Of a stretch of DNA of 63,048 bases, positions 48,614-63,048 are shown in pieces. Numbering within the stretch: the first letter of the stretch is position 1; every line of letters starts with the position of its first letter. Below the pieces are notes generated by a model. That model saw only the letters and a list, made by a program, of their open reading frames with translations. It did no database searches and was not told where the DNA came from. A program made the translations under genes and the position numbers. Origin of the DNA: Nemertoderma westbladi (lineage: Eukaryota; Xenacoelomorpha; Nemertodermatida; Nemertodermatidae); assembly GCA_032718475.1 (NCBI GenBank), contig JAUCBJ010000449.1, forward strand, positions 1-63,048. Direction: 5' to 3'.

Positions 48614-51600
48614 ATTAAGAAGTTCTCGAGATATAGAGGAAAATTAACGAGTCGTTAAAAAATGCAGTAATTAGCAATTAGCGCTAATTAAGAGCGAATT
48701 AATTAATCGAATCTCGAAATTAACGGTGCCAATCGATGGGAAACAACGAGAGGAGCTCGCCAATTTTTTAAATTTTCGAAAAGACCCAGCGGAAGCCGAG
48801 ATAAATGGATTTTCGTAAAATCGGGGTCCCGACCACCAAGTCGAATATCGAGCGTCGAATCGCCACCTTTGGGAAGTAGGCGAAAATATACCGAAAAAGC
48901 AAAACGAGCGATATTGATTTAAAATTCGAAACTTTTTGGTCGATACGGGTTCGCTAGTGGACGATATACACTATTTTAGTCAATTTATCCAAAAGGGTCA
49001 TTTTTATGATCTTTGATCATGATCTTTATGATCTTTGGCCTAAAGCATGGAATAAGAGTATTTTTATATTAAATTGTAATTCGTACATTATAAGCAAAGT
49101 CTATGGGGACATTTTCAGACATACTTTAAAGTTTATCTTTGAAATTTAAATCATTTGTTCACCCAGCCATGCAATGGCTGGGTGAACCACCAAAATATTA
49201 AGCGATGAAATCCGCAAAGCCTTTAAATACGTTATAGGGTGGTGGGTGGGGCTAGTGGTTAGTGTTTATACATAGTTAGGTAATGATTGTATATATAGCG
49301 AGTTGTTAAAAAAGGGAATGGGATATAATTTTATGTTACAAAAGACTATGAATTTAGATCTATAGAGTTGTTAAAAAAGGGAATGGGATATAATTTTACG
49401 TTACAAAAGACTATGAATTTAGATCTATAGAGTTACGAATATACACTAACGCCACCTTTTAGCGTAGCGTAGGGGAGGAATACAATTAGTTGGAATCTAT
49501 GTATGGGGAATATAGCGGAACAACTATGTACGAGATACTTCTTCGACTAATAGAACAATAACTATAGCTCTTTAAACTAATTCTAGAACTGCATTTACCT
49601 ACTAAAAAAAACAATTAAATACTAATTAATGAAAAATAAATGATAAAAAAACTATCATCACTGGATGACAGAGGTTGTTTTTTAACCGCCGCAAGGCGGA
49701 AAAGGGCTTTAGCCCTCACTAACAACTATGGATCTCCTCACCCACGTATAATAATCCGGGTTGTTTAGTCAGAAAAGGGTATAGTTGGGCGAGTTAGGGT
49801 ATAAGGGGACGCTTAGGGGGGAAGCCGACCATCCCAGTAGGTGGATAGACCCCCTATTAACTTTCTAAATTTTGATTTCGAGCGAATCCGACCGACGGTT
49901 TTCGAGTTGGGGCCAATTGAACGTTTTTGAAATTTGAATTTCCCGCCAAACGCTACAGCCAAACTGGCTATAGATGGAGACTAGCGGCCAACGGGATCGC
50001 GTAGGGGGTATAGATGTTAGTCCAGCTCATTCTTTTTTTGGAACGACTCGACCTATAGGGGCCGATCGGTAGCTGATCGAACACGATCTTTACGATCTTT
50101 GGCGAAATACGACCGGAAGGAGTGGGAATTTGAGAAAAGTTTGAAAGTAGAAAATGTTCCTCACCCCCGAATTATGCTAGACGGACCCGATAAAAATTTG
50201 AAAAAAATTAATTCTAGGGGGTCTACGGGGCCAACGAAGCTTTCCGATTGGACGATATTATTTTCGCCTATTACTACGGGAAGGAACGGTTTTAAGTTAA
50301 AACATGTACAAGAGATATGGTCGGGAAGCTCGAGCTCTATCCAACGGAAGCGGTCCCGGGATCGTAAATTAAGAAGTTCTCGAGATATAGAGGAAAATTA
50401 ACGAGTCGTTAAAAAATGCAGTAATTAGCAATTAGCGCTAATTAAGAGCGAATTAATTAATCGAATCTCGAAATTAACGGTGCCAATCGATGGGAAATAA
50501 CGAGAGGAGCTCGCCAATTTTTTAAATTTTCGAAAAGACCCAGCGGAAGCCGAGATAAATGGATTTTCGTAAAATCGGGGTCCCGACCACCAAGTCGAAT
50601 ATCAGCGTCGAATCATCACCTTTGGGAAGTAGGCGAAAATATACCGAAAAAGCAAAATGAGCGATATTGATTTAAAATTCGAAACTTTTTGGTCGATACG
50701 GGTTCGCTAGTGGACGATAAACACAATTTTAGTCAATTTGCCCAAAAGGGTCATTTTTATGATCTTTGATCATGATCTTTATGATCTTTGGCCTAAAGCA
50801 TGGAATATGAGTATTTTCATATTTTATATTAATTAATACAATGTACGCAAAGTCTATGGGGACATTTCCAGACATACTTTCACATTTATCTTTGAAATTT
50901 AAATCATTTGTTCACCCAGCCATGCAATGGCTGGGTGAACCACCCAAATATTAAGCGATGAAATCCACAAAGCCTTTAAATACATTATAGGGTGGTGGGT
51001 GGGGCTAGTGGTTAGTGTTTATACATAGTTAGGTAATGATTGTATATATAGCAATTTGTTAAAAAAGGGAATGGATATAGCTTTATGTTACATAAGACAG
51101 TAAATTTTGATTTTCCGAGTCACGAATATACACCATGGTCACCGTTTAGAATAGGCGAGAATACAACTAATTCGAATCCATGTGTTGGGAATATAGTGGA
51201 ACAACTACATACAAGATACTTCTTCGACTACTAGAACCATTAACTATAGCTCTTCAAACTAATTCTAGAACAACTTTTACCTACTAAAAAAACCAATAAA
51301 ATATAATTAAACCTATATAATAATAAAAATATAATAATAATAAGGCCAATTAAGCTACACTGATCAAGAATAAATGATAAAAAAACGATATCACTGGATG
51401 ACAGAGGTTGTTTTTTAACCGCCGTAAGGCGGAAAAGGGCTTTAGCCCTCACTAACTACTATATACACCTCACCCAATACTAAAAATCCAGGAATGTGGA
51501 AGAAAGGGGGGTATTTGGGCGAGTTAGGGTATAAGGGGGCGCTTAGGGGGCAAGCCGACCATCCCAGTAGGTGGATAGACCCCCTATTAACTTTCTAAAT

Positions 51601-51828
51601 TTTGATTTCGAGCGAATCCGACCGACGGTTTTCGAGTTGGGCCCAATGGAACGTTTTAGAAATTTGAATTTCCCGCCAAATGCTACAGCCAAACTGGCTA
51701 TAGATGGAGACTAGCGGCCAACGGGATCGCGTAGGGGGTATAGATGTTAGTCCAGCTCATTCATTTTTTGGAACGACTCGACCTATAGGGGCCGATCGGT
51801 AGCTGATCGAACACGATCTTTACGATCT

Positions 51829-52053
51829 TTGGCGAAATACGACCGGAAGGAGTGGGAATTTGAGAAAAGTTTGAAAGTAGAAAATGTTCCTCACCCCCGA
51901 ATTATGCTAGACGGACCCGATAAAAATTTGAAAAAAATTAATTCTAGGGGGTCTACGGGGCCAACGAAGCTTTCCGATTGGACGATATTATTTTCGCCTA
52001 TTACTACGGGAAGGAACGGTTTTAAGTTAAAACATGTACAAGAGATATGGTAG
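51829..52053 (+). pseudogene. Satellite unit 18: frame cut by the same stop as unit 6
   Basis: TGG TAG at the same codon as unit 6, with matching flanking variants (CCCAGGATCG, GATATGGAGG). The unit also differs by T to A in the T-run at about 51763. Confidence 0.4.
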
Positions 52054-55000
52054 GGAAGCTCGAGCTCTATCCAACGGAAGCGGTCCCAGGATCGTAAATT
52101 AAGAAGTTCTCGAGATATGGAGGAAAATTAACGAATCGTTAAAAAATGCAGTAATTAGCAATTAGCGCTAATTAAGAGCGAATTAATTAATCGAATCTCG
52201 AAATTAACGGTGCTAATCGATGGGGAACAACGGGAGGAGCTCGCCAATTTTTTAAATTTTCGAAAAGACCCAGCGGAAGCCGAGATAAATGGATTTTCGT
52301 AAAATTGGGCTCCCGACCACCTAGTCGAATATCTGAGGCGAATCGCCACCTTTGGGAAATAGGCGAAAATATACCGAAAAAGCAAAACGAGCGATATTGA
52401 TTTAAAATTCGCAACTTTTTGGTCGATACGGGTTCGCTAGTGGACGATATACACTATTTTAGTCAATTTATCCAAAAGGGTCATTTTTATGATCTTTGAT
52501 CATGATCTTTATGATCTTTGGCCTAAAGCATGGAATAAGAGTATTTTTATATTAAATTGTAATTCGTACATTATAAGCAAAGTCTATGGGGACTTTTCAG
52601 ACATACTTTAAAGTTTATCTTTGAAATTTAAATCATTTGTTCACCCAGCCATGCAATGGCTGGGTGAACCACCAAAATATTAAGCGATGAAATCCGCAAA
52701 GCCTTTAAATACGTTATAGGGTGGTGGGTGGGGCTAGTGGTTAGTGTTTATACATAGTTAGGTAATGATTGTATATATAGCGAGTTGTTAAAAAAGGGAA
52801 TGGGATATAATTTTATGTTACAAAAGACTATGAATTTAGATCTATAGAGTTGTTAAAAAAGGGAATGGGATATAATTTTATGTTACAAAAGACTATGAAT
52901 TTAGATCTATAGAGTTACGAATATACACTAACGCCACCTTTTAGCGTAGCGTAGGGGAGGAATACAATTAGTTGGAATCTATGTATGGGGAATATAGCGG
53001 AACAACTATGTACGAGATACTTCTTCGACTAATAGAACAATAACTATAGCTCTTTAAACTAATTCTAGAACTGCATTTACCTACTAAAAAAAAACAATTA
53101 AATACTAATTAATGAAAAATAAATGATAAAAAAACTCACATCACTGGATGACAGAGGTTGTTTTTTAACCGCCGCAAGGCGGAAAAGGGCTTTAGCCCTC
53201 ACTAACAACTATGGATTCCTCACCACGTATAATAATCCATGTTGTTTAGTCAGAAAAGGGTATAGTTGGGCGAGTTAGGGTATAAGGGGACGCTTAGGGG
53301 GGAAGCCAACCATCCCAGTAGGTGGATAGACCCCCTATTAACTTTCTAAATTTTGATTTCGAGCGAATCCGACCGACGGTTTTCGAGTTGGGGCCAATTG
53401 AACGTTTTTGAAATTTGAATTTCCCGCCAAACGCTACAGCCAAACTGGCTATAGATGGAGACTAGCGGCCAACGGGATCGCGTAGGGGGTATAGATGTTA
53501 GTCCAGCTCATTCTTTTTTTGGAACGACTCGACCTATAGGGGCCGATCGGTAGCTGATCGAACACGATCTTTACGATCTTTGGCGAAATACGACCGGAAG
53601 GAGTGGGAATTTGAGAAAAGTTTGAAAGTAGAAAATGTTCCTCACCCCCGAATTATGCTAGACGGACCCGATAAAAATTTGAAAAAAATTAATTCTAGGG
53701 GGTCTACGGGGCCAACGAAGCTTTCCGATTGGACGATATTATTTTCGCCTATTACTACGGGAAGGAACGGTTTTAAGTTAAAACATGTACAAGAGATATG
53801 GTCGGGAAGCTCGAGCTCTATCCAACGGAAGCGGTCCCGGGATCGTAAATTAAGAAGTTCTCGAGATATAGAGGAAAATTAACGAGTCGTTAAAAAATGC
53901 AGTAATTAGCAATTAGCGCTAATTAAGAGCGAATTAATTAATCGAATCTCGAAATTAACGGTGCCAATCGATGGGAAATAACGAGAGGAGCTCGCCAATT
54001 TTTTAAATTTTCGAAAAGACCCAGCGGAAGCCGAGATAAATGGATTTTCGTAAAATCGGGGTCCCGACCACCAAGTCGAATATCAGCGTCGAATCATCAC
54101 CTTTGGGAAGTAGGCGAAAATATACCGAAAAAGCAAAATGAGCGATATTGATTTAAAATTCGAAACTTTTTGGTCGATACGGGTTCGCTAGTGGACGATA
54201 AACACAATTTTAGTCAATTTGCCCAAAAGGGTCATTTTTATGATCTTTGATCATGATCTTTATGATCTTTGGCCTAAAGCATGGAATATGAGTATTTTCA
54301 TATTTTATATTAATTAATACAATGTACGCAAAGTCTATGGGGACATTTCCAGACATACTTTCACATTTATCTTTGAAATTTAAATCATTTGTTCACCCAG
54401 CCATGCAATGGCTGGGTGAACCACCCAAATATTAAGCGATGAAATCCACAAAGCCTTTAAATACATTATAGGGTGGTGGGTGGGGCTAGTGGTTAGTGTT
54501 TATACATAGTTAGGTAATGATTGTATATATAGCAATTTGTTAAAAAAGGGAATGGATATAGCTTTATGTTACATAAGACAGTAAATTTTGATTTTCCGAG
54601 TCACGAATATACACCATGGTCACCGTTTAGAATAGGCGAGAATACAACTAATTCGAATCCATGTGTTGGGAATATAGTGGAACAACTACATACGAGATAC
54701 TTCTTCGACTACTAGAACCATTAACTATAGCTCTTCAAACTAATTCTAGAACAACTTTTACCTACTAAAAAAACCAATAAAATATAATTAAACCTATATA
54801 ATAATAAAAATATAATAATAATAAGGCCAATTAAGCTACACTGATCAAGAATAAATGATAAAAAAACGATATCACTGGATGACAGAGGTTGTTTTTTTAC
54901 CGCCGCAAGGCGGAAAAGGGCTTTAGCCCTCACTAACTACTATATACACCTCACCCAATACTAAAAATCCGGGAATGTGGAAGAAAGGGGGGTATTTGGG

Positions 55001-58000
55001 CGAGTTAGGGTATAAGGGGGCGCTTAGGGGGCAAGCCGACCATCCCAGTAGGTGGATAGACCCCCTATTAACTTTCTAAATTTTGATTTCGAGCGAATCC
55101 GACCGACGGTTTTCGAGTTGGGCCCAATGGAACGTTTTAGAAATTTGAATTTCCCGCCAAACGCTACAGCCAAACTGGCTATAGATGGAGACTAGCGGCC
55201 AACGGGATCGCGTAGGGGGTATAGATGTTAGTCCAGCTCATTCTTTTTTTGGAACGACTCGACCTATAGGGGCCGATCGGTAGCTGATCGAACACGATCT
55301 TTACGATCTTTGGCGAAATACGACCGGAAGGAGTGGGAATTTGAGAAAAGTTTGAAAGTAGAAAATGTTCCTCACCCCCGAATTATGCTAGACGGACCCG
55401 ATAAAAATTTGAAAAAAATTAATTCTAGGGGGTCTACGGGGCCAACGAAGCTTTCCGATTGGACGATATTATTTTCGCCTATTACTACGGGAAGGAACGG
55501 TTTTAAGTTAAAACATGTACAAGAGATATGGTCGGGAAGCTCGAGCTCTATCCAACGGAAGCGGTCCCGGGATCGTAAATTAAGAAGTTCTCGAGATATA
55601 GAGGAAAATTAACGATTCGTTAAAAAATGCAGTAATTAGCAATTAGCGCTAATTAAGAGCGAATTAATTAATCGAATCTCGAAATTAACGGTGCCAATCG
55701 ATGGCAAACAACGAGAGGAGCTCGCCAATTTTTTAAATTTTAAAAAAGACCCAGCGAAAGCCGAGATAAATTGATTTTCGTAAAATCGGGGTCCCGACCA
55801 CCAAGTCGAATATCGGCGTCGAATCGCCACCTTTGGGAAATAGGCGAAAATATACCGAAAAAGCAAAACGAGCGATATTGATTTAAAATTCGAAACTTTT
55901 TGGTCGATACGGGTTTGCTAGTGGACGATATACACTATTTTAGTCAATTTATCCAAAAGGGTCATTTTTATGATCTTTGATCATGGTCTTTATGATCTTT
56001 GGCCTAAAGCATGGAATATGAGTATTTTCCTATTTTATATTAATTCATACATTGTAAGCAAAGTCTATGGGGACATTTCCAGACATACATTCACATTTAT
56101 CTTTGAAATTTTAATCATTTGTTCACCCAGCCATGCAATGGCTGGGTGAACCACCAAAATATTAAGCGATGAAATCCGCAAAGCCTTTAAATACATTATA
56201 GGGTGGTGGGTGGGGCTAGTGGTTAGTGTTTATACATAGTTAGGTAATGATTGTATATATAGCGAGTTGTTAAAACAGGGAATGAATATAACTTTATGTT
56301 ACATAAGACAGTAAATTTCGATATTCCGATTTACAAATACACACTATCGCCACCTTTTAGGGTAGGGGAGAATACAACTGGTTATAGCGGAATAACTATG
56401 TACGAGATACTTCTTCGACTTCTACATTAGAACAATTATAGTACAGTACTATAGCTCTTTAAACTAATTCTAGAACTCCGTTTACCTACTAAAAAACAAA
56501 TAAATATAATTAAATTTATAATAATAATAATAATAATAACAAGGTCTACTAAAATATACACAAGCTATACTGATCAAGAATAAATGATAAAAAAACGATA
56601 TCACTGGATGATAGAGGATGTTTTTTAACCGCCGCAAGGCGGAAAAGGGCTTTAGCCCTCACTAACCACTACCACCTCCTCACCCAATACTAACAATCCG
56701 GGAATATATACAGAAAGGGGGTATACTTGGGCGAGTTAGGGTATAAGGGGGCGCTTAGGGGGGAAGCCGACCATCCCAGTAGGTGGATAGACCCCCTATT
56801 AACTTTCTAAATTTTGATTTCGAGCGAATCCGACCGACGGTTTTCGAGTTGGGCCCAATGGAACGTTTTAGAAATTTGAATTTCCCGCCAAACGCTACAG
56901 CCAAACTGGCTATAGATGGAGACTAGCGGCCAACGGGATCGCGTAGGGGGTATAGATGTTAGTCCAGCTCATTCTTTTTTTGGAACGACTCGACCTATAG
57001 GGGCCGATCGGTAGCTGATCGAACACGATCTTTACGATCTTTGGCGAAATACGACCGGAAGGAGTGGGAATTTGAGAAAAGTTTGAAAGTAGAAAATGTT
57101 CCTCACCCCCGAATTATGCTAGACGGACCCGATAAAAATTTGAAAAAAATTAATTCTAGGGGGTCTACGGGGCCAACGAAGCTTTCCGATTGGACGATAT
57201 TATTTTCGCCTATTACTACGGGAAGGAACGGTTTTAAGTTAAAACATGTACAAGAGATATGGTCGGGAAGCTCGAGCTCTATCCAACGGAAGCGGTCCCG
57301 GGATCGTAAATTAAGAAGTTCTCGAGATATAGAGGAAAATTAACGAGTCGTTAAAAAATGCAGTAATTAGCAATTAGCGCTAATTAAGAGCGAATTAATT
57401 AATCGAATCTCGAAATTAACGGTGCCAATCGATGGCAAACAACGAGAGGAGCTCGCCAATTTTTTAAATTTTCGAAAAGACCCAGCGGAAGCCGAGATAA
57501 ATGGATTTTCGTAAAATCGGGGTCCCGACCACCAAGTCGAATATCAGCGTCGAATCGCCACCTTTGGGAAGTAGGCGAAAATATACCGAAAAAGCAAAAT
57601 GAGCGATATTGATTTAAAATTCGAAACTTTTTGGTCGATACGGGTTCGCTAGTGGACGATATACACAATTTTAGTTTATTTACCCAAAAGGGTCATTTTT
57701 ATGATCTTTGATCATGATCTTTATGATCTTTGGCCTAAAGCATGGAATAAGAGTATTTTTATATTAAATTGTAATTCGTACATTATAAGCAAAGTCTATG
57801 GGGACATTGTCAGACATACTTTAAAATTTATCTTTGAAATTTAAATCATTTGTTCACCCAGCCATGCAATGGCTGGGTGAACCACCAAAATATTAAGCGA
57901 TGAAATCCGCAAAGCCTTTAAATACATTATAGGGTGGTGGGTGGGGCTAGTGGTTAGTGTTTATACATAGTTAGGTAATGATTGTATATATAGCGAGTTG

Positions 58001-61000
58001 TTAAAACAGGGAATGAATATAACTTTATGTTACATAAGACAGTAAATTTCGATATTCCGATTTACAAATACACACTATCGCCACCTTTTAGGGTAGGGGA
58101 GAATACAACTGGTTATAGCGGAATAACTATGTACGAGATACTTCTTCGACTTCTACAGTAGAACAATTACAGTACTATAGCTCTTTAAACTAATTCTAGA
58201 ACTCCGTTTACCTACTAAAAAAACAAATAAATATAATTAAATTTATAATAATAATAATAATAATAACAAGGTCTACTAAAATATACACAAGCTATACTGA
58301 TCAAGAATAAATGATAAAAAAACTCACATCACTGGATGACAGAGGTTGTTTTTTAACCGCCGCAAGGCGGAAAAGGGCTTTAGCCCTCACTAACTACTAT
58401 ATACACCTCACCCAATACTAAAAATCCGGGAATGTGGAAGAAAGGGGGGTATTTGGGCGAGTTAGGGTATAAGGGGGCGCTTAGGGGGCAAGCCGACCAT
58501 CCCAGTAGGTGGATAGACCCCCTATTAACTTTCTAAATTTTGATTTCGAGCGAATCCGACCGACGGTTTTCGAGTTGGGCCCAATGGAACGTTTTAGAAA
58601 TTTGAATTTCCCGCCAAACGCTACAGCCAAACTGGCTATAGATGGAGACTAGCGGCCAACGGGATCGCGTAGGGGGTATAGATGTTAGTCCAGCTCATTC
58701 TTTTTTTGGAACGACTCGACCTATAGGGGCCGATCGGTAGCTGATCGAACACGATCTTTACGATCTTTGGCGAAATACGTCCGGAAGGAGTGGGAATTTG
58801 GGAAAAGTTTGAAAGTAGAAAATGTTCCTCACCCCCGAATTATGCTAGACGGACCCGATAAAAATTTGAAAAAAATTAATTCTAGGGGGTCTACGGGGCC
58901 AACGAAGCTTTCCGATTGGACGATATTATTTTCGCCTATTACTACGGGAAGGAACGGTTTTAAGTTAAAACATGTACAAGAGATATGGTCGGGAAGCTCG
59001 AGCTCTATCCAACGGAAGCGGTCCCGGGATCGTAAATTAAGAAGTTCTCGAGATATAGAGGAAAATTAACGAGTCGTTAAAAAATGCAGTAATTAGCAAT
59101 TAGCGCTAATTAAGAGTGAATTAATTAATCGAATCTCGAAATTAACGGTGCCAATCGATGGGAAACAACGAGAGGAGCTCGCCAATTTTTTAAATTTTCG
59201 AAAAGACCCAGCGGAAGCCGAGATAAATGGATTTTCGTAAAATTGGGGTTCCGACCACCTAGTCGAATATCGGAGGCGAATCACCACCTTTGGGAAATAG
59301 GCAAAAATATACCGAAAAAGCAAAACGAGCGATATTGATTTAAAATTCGAAACTTTTTGGTCGACACGGGCTCGCTAGTGGATGATATACACTATTTTAG
59401 TCAATTTATCCAAAAGGGTCATTTTTATGATCTTTGATCATGATCTTTATGATCTTTGGCCTAAAGCATGGAATAATAGTATTTTTATATTAAATTGTAA
59501 TTCGTACATTATAAGCAAAGTCTATGGGGCCATTTTCAGACATACTTTAAAATTTATCTTTGAAATTTAAATCATTTGTTCACCCAGCCATGCAATGGCT
59601 GGGTGAACCACCAAAATATTAAGCAATGATATCCGCAAAGCCTTTAAATATATTATTAGGGTGGTGGGTGGGGCTAGTGGTGCTAGTGTTTATACATAGT
59701 TAGGTAATGATTGTATATATAGCGAGTTCTTAAAACAGGGAATGAATATAACTTTATGTTACATAAGACAGTAAATTTCGATATTCCGATTTACAAATAC
59801 ACACTATCGCCACCTTTTAGGGTAGGGGAGAATACAACTGGTTATAGCGGAATAACTATGTACGAGATACTTCTTCGACTTCTACATTAGAACAATTACA
59901 GTACTATAGCTCTTTAAACTAATTCTAGAACTCCGTTTACCTACTAAAAAACAAATAAATATAATTAAATTTATAATAATAATAATAATAATAATAACAA
60001 GGTCTACTAAAATATACACAAGCTATACTGATCAAGAATAAATGATAAAAAAACGATATCACTGGATGATAGAGGATGTTTTTTAACCGCCGCAAGGCGG
60101 AAAAGGGCTTTAGCCCTCACTAACCACTACCACCTCCTCACCCCATACTAACAATCCGGGAATTATGTACAGAAAGGGGTATACTTGGGCGAGTTAGGGT
60201 ATAAGGGGGCGCTTAGGGGGGAAGCCGACCATCCCAGTAGGTGGATAGACCCCCTATTAACTTTCTAAATTTTGATTTCGAGCGAATCCGACCGACGGTT
60301 TTCGAGTTGGGCCCAATGGAACGTTTTAGAAATTTGAATTTCCCGCCAAACGCTACAGCCAAACTGGCTATAGATGGAGACTAGCGGCCAACGGGATCGC
60401 GTAGGGGGTATAGATGTTAGTCCAGCTCATTCTTTTTTTGGAACGACTCGACCTATAGGGGCCGATCGGTAGCTGATCGAACACGATCTTTACGATCTTT
60501 GGCGAAATACGACCGGAAGGAGTGGGAATTTGAGAAAAGTTTGAAAGTAGAAAATGTTCCTCACCCCCGAATTATGCTAGACGGACCCGATAAAAATTTG
60601 AAAAAAATTAATTCTAGGGGGTCTACGGGGCCAACGAAGCTTTCCGATTGGACGATATTATTTTCGCCTATTACTACGGGAAGGAACGGTTTTAAGTTAA
60701 AACATGTACAAGAGATATGGTCGGGAGGCTCGAGCTCTATCCAACGGAAGCGGTCCCGGAATCGTAAATTAAGAAGTTCTAGAGATATAGAGGATAATTA
60801 ACGAGTCGTTAAAAAATGCAGTAATTAGCAATTAGCGCTAATTAAGAGCGAATTAATTAATCGAATCTCGAAATTAACGGTGCCAATCGATGGGAAACAA
60901 CGAGAGGAGCTCGCCAATTTTTTAAATTTTCGAAAAGACCCAGCGGAAGCCGAGATAAATGGATTTTCGTAAAATCGGGGTCCCGACCGCCAAGTTGAAT

Positions 61001-63048
61001 ATCAGCGTCGAATCGCCACCTTTGGGAAGTAGGCGAAAATATACCGAAAAAGCAAAATGAGCGATATTGATTTAAAATTCGAAACTTTTTGGTCGATACG
61101 GGTTCGCTAGTGGACGATATTCACAATTTTAGTTTATTTACCCAAAAGGGTCATTTTTATGATCTTTGATCATGATCTTTATGATCTTTGGCCTAAAGCA
61201 TGGAATAAGAGTATTTTTATATTAAATTGTAATTCGTACATTATAAGCAAAGTCTATGGGGACATTGTCAGACATACTTTAAAATTTATCTTTGAAATTT
61301 AAATCATTTGTTCACCCAGCCATGCAATGGCTGGGTGAACCACCAAAATATTAAGAGATGAAATCCGCAAAGCCTTTAAATACATTATAGGGTGGTGGGT
61401 GGGGCTAGTGGTTAGTGTTTATACATAGTTAGTTAATGATTGTATATGATTGTATATGTATATGATTGTATATATAGCGAGTTGTTAAAAAAGGGAATGG
61501 ATATAACTTTATGTTACAAAAGACTATGAATTTAGATCTATCGAGTTACGAATATACACTATCGCCACCTTTTAGCGTAGCGTAGGGGAGGAATACAATT
61601 AGTTGGAATCTATGTATGGGGAATATAGCGGAACAACTATGTACGAGATACTTCTTCGACTAATAGAACAATAACTATAGCTCTTTAAACTAATTCTAGA
61701 ACTACATTTACCTACTAAAAAAACAATTAAATATAAATAATAATAATAATAATAATACAAATTAATAATACTAATTAATGAAAAATAAATGATAAAAAAA
61801 CTCACATCACTGGATGACAGAGGATGTTTTTTAACCGCCGCAAGGCGGAAAAGGGCTTTAGCCCTCACTAACCACTACCACCTCCTCACCCCATACTAAC
61901 AATCCGGGAATTTATACAGAAAGGGGTATACTTGGGCGAGTTAGGGTATAAGGGGGCGCTTAGGGGGGAAGCCGACCATCCCAGTAGGTGGATAGACCCC
62001 CTATTAACTTTCTAAATTTTGATTTCGAGCGAATCCGACCGACGGTTTTCGAGTTGGGCCCAATGGAACGTTTTAGAAATTTGAATTTCCCGCCAAACGC
62101 TACAGCCAAACTGGCTATAGATGGAGACTAGCGGCCAACGGGATCGCGTAGGGGGTATAGATGTTAGTCCAGCTCATTCTTTTTTTGGAACGACTCGACC
62201 TATAGGGGCCGATCGGTAGCTGATCGAACACGATCTTTACGATCTTTGGCGAAATACGACCGGAAGGAGTGGGAATTTGAGAAAAGTTTGAAAGTAGAAA
62301 ATGTTCCTCACCCCCGAATTATGCTAGACGGACCCGATAAAAATTTGAAAAAAATTAATTCTAGGGGGTCTACGGGGCCAACGAAGCTTTCCGATTGGAC
62401 GATATTATTTTCGCCTATTACTACGGGAAGGAACGGTTTTAAGTTAAAACATGTACAAGAGATATGGTCGGGAAGCTCGAGCTCTATCCAACGGAAGCGG
62501 TCCCGGAATCGTAAATTAAGAAGTTCTCGAGATATAGAGGAAAATTAACGAGTCGTTAAAAAATGCAGTAATTAGCAATTAGCGCTAATTAAGAGCGAAT
62601 TAATTAATCGAATCTCGAAATTAACGGTGCCAATCGATGGGAAACAACGAGAGGAGCTCGCCAATTTTTTAAATTTTCGAAAAGACCCAGCGGAAGCCGA
62701 GATAAATGGATTTTCGTAAAATCGGGGTCCCGACCACCAAGTCGAATATCAGCGTCGAATCACCACCTTTGGGAAGTAGGCGAAAATATACCGAAAAAGC
62801 AAAATGAGCGATATTGATTTAAAATTCGAAACTTTTTGGTCGATACGGGTTCGCTAGTGGACGATATACACTATTTTAGTCAATTTACCCAAAAGGGTCA
62901 TTTTTATGATCTTTGATCATGATCTTTATGATCTTTGGCCTAAAGCATGGAATAAGAGTATTTTTATATTAAATTGTAATTCGTACATTATAAGCAAAGT
63001 CTATGGGGACATTGTCAGACATACTTTAAAATTTATCTTTGAAATTTA

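Larger units (their letters stand above)
21782..63048 (+). repeat. Satellite array, about 24 head-to-tail units of 1.73-1.77 kb
   Basis: Unit starts can be set at the GGATGAYAGAGG word. Equivalent TTG codons fall at 22214, 23965, 25703, 27433, 29164, 30894, 32636, 34398, 36160, 37905, 39635, 41376, 43121, 44852, 46577, 48344, 50099, 51829, 53580, 55310, 57041, 58767, 60499 and 62246; the mean period is about 1,740 bp. The array runs off the right edge. Each unit has a conserved head with two small hairpins, a variable stretch of about 70 bp, a conserved core of about 900 bp and a more variable AT-rich tail with a (TAA)n tract. Units fall into families that recur at a distance: 5, 17 and 19; 6 and 18; 4, 13 and 20; 9 and 12; 3, 10 and 11; 7 and 8. 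This fits unequal exchange of multi-unit blocks. I recognise no rRNA, snRNA, tRNA, histone or transposase sequence in the unit. Confidence 0.95.

Noticed and set aside
21782-63048. rRNA, tRNA, 5S, U6/U-snRNA or histone cluster as the identity of the 1.74-kb unit
   Set aside because: None of the conserved motifs fit. TTTGGAACGACTC slightly recalls U6, and GGGTTCGCTAGT a B box, but neither extends to a full match.
21782-63048. Hammerhead ribozyme or retrozyme signature in the satellite
   Set aside because: I looked for CTGATGA with a matching GAAA and cleavage arm on both strands; only near misses such as CTGATCGA and CTGGATGA were found.

Overview
This is metazoan nuclear DNA: split genes with GT-AG introns, a CEP350-type centrosomal protein, a TIR/SAM protein of the kind seen in invertebrates, a MITE, and very heavy tandem repetition. 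I cannot name the taxon. The first 54 bases are two head-to-head copies of a template-switch/PCR adapter used for amplified low-input libraries, so the left edge is probably an amplification or assembly artefact. By eye, tandem arrays fill about 80% of the window.

Layout. 1-54: adapter palindrome. 55-5556: 34-bp minisatellite. 5557-6234: intron, then a 4-kb terminal coding exon (6235-10280, +) of a CEP350-like gene and its AT-rich 3' flank. 10861-11541: 31-bp minisatellite, nearly every unit holding a perfect CArG box. 12616-14742: GC-rich 21/42-bp array between flanks that share a short inverted match and a recurring 17-bp motif. 15758-19207 (-): two-exon gene for a 755-residue TIR-SAM-TIR-TIR protein. 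Its 1.18-kb intron holds a 37-bp minisatellite (18032-18930) that is a tandem multiplication of the gene's own 5' splice site. 19505-20063: 42-bp minisatellite. 20611-20995: 385-bp MITE with a TTA target duplication. 21782-63048 (window end): about 24 head-to-tail copies of a 1.73-1.77-kb satellite.

The satellite is the largest unexplained object. Each unit has an open frame of about 126 codons without an upstream ATG, a potential G-quadruplex containing TTAGGG, a GNRA-loop hairpin with one compensatory base-pair change, an invariant 13-bp stem hairpin and a 14-bp palindrome. Differences in the frame are mostly non-synonymous and three copies are broken, so I favour a structured DNA or RNA element over a protein.

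The second notable object is the splice-donor minisatellite. The exon-proximal donor is the only one that gives the full TIR protein; reading past it meets an immediate in-frame stop. The two protein genes show no evident functional link.
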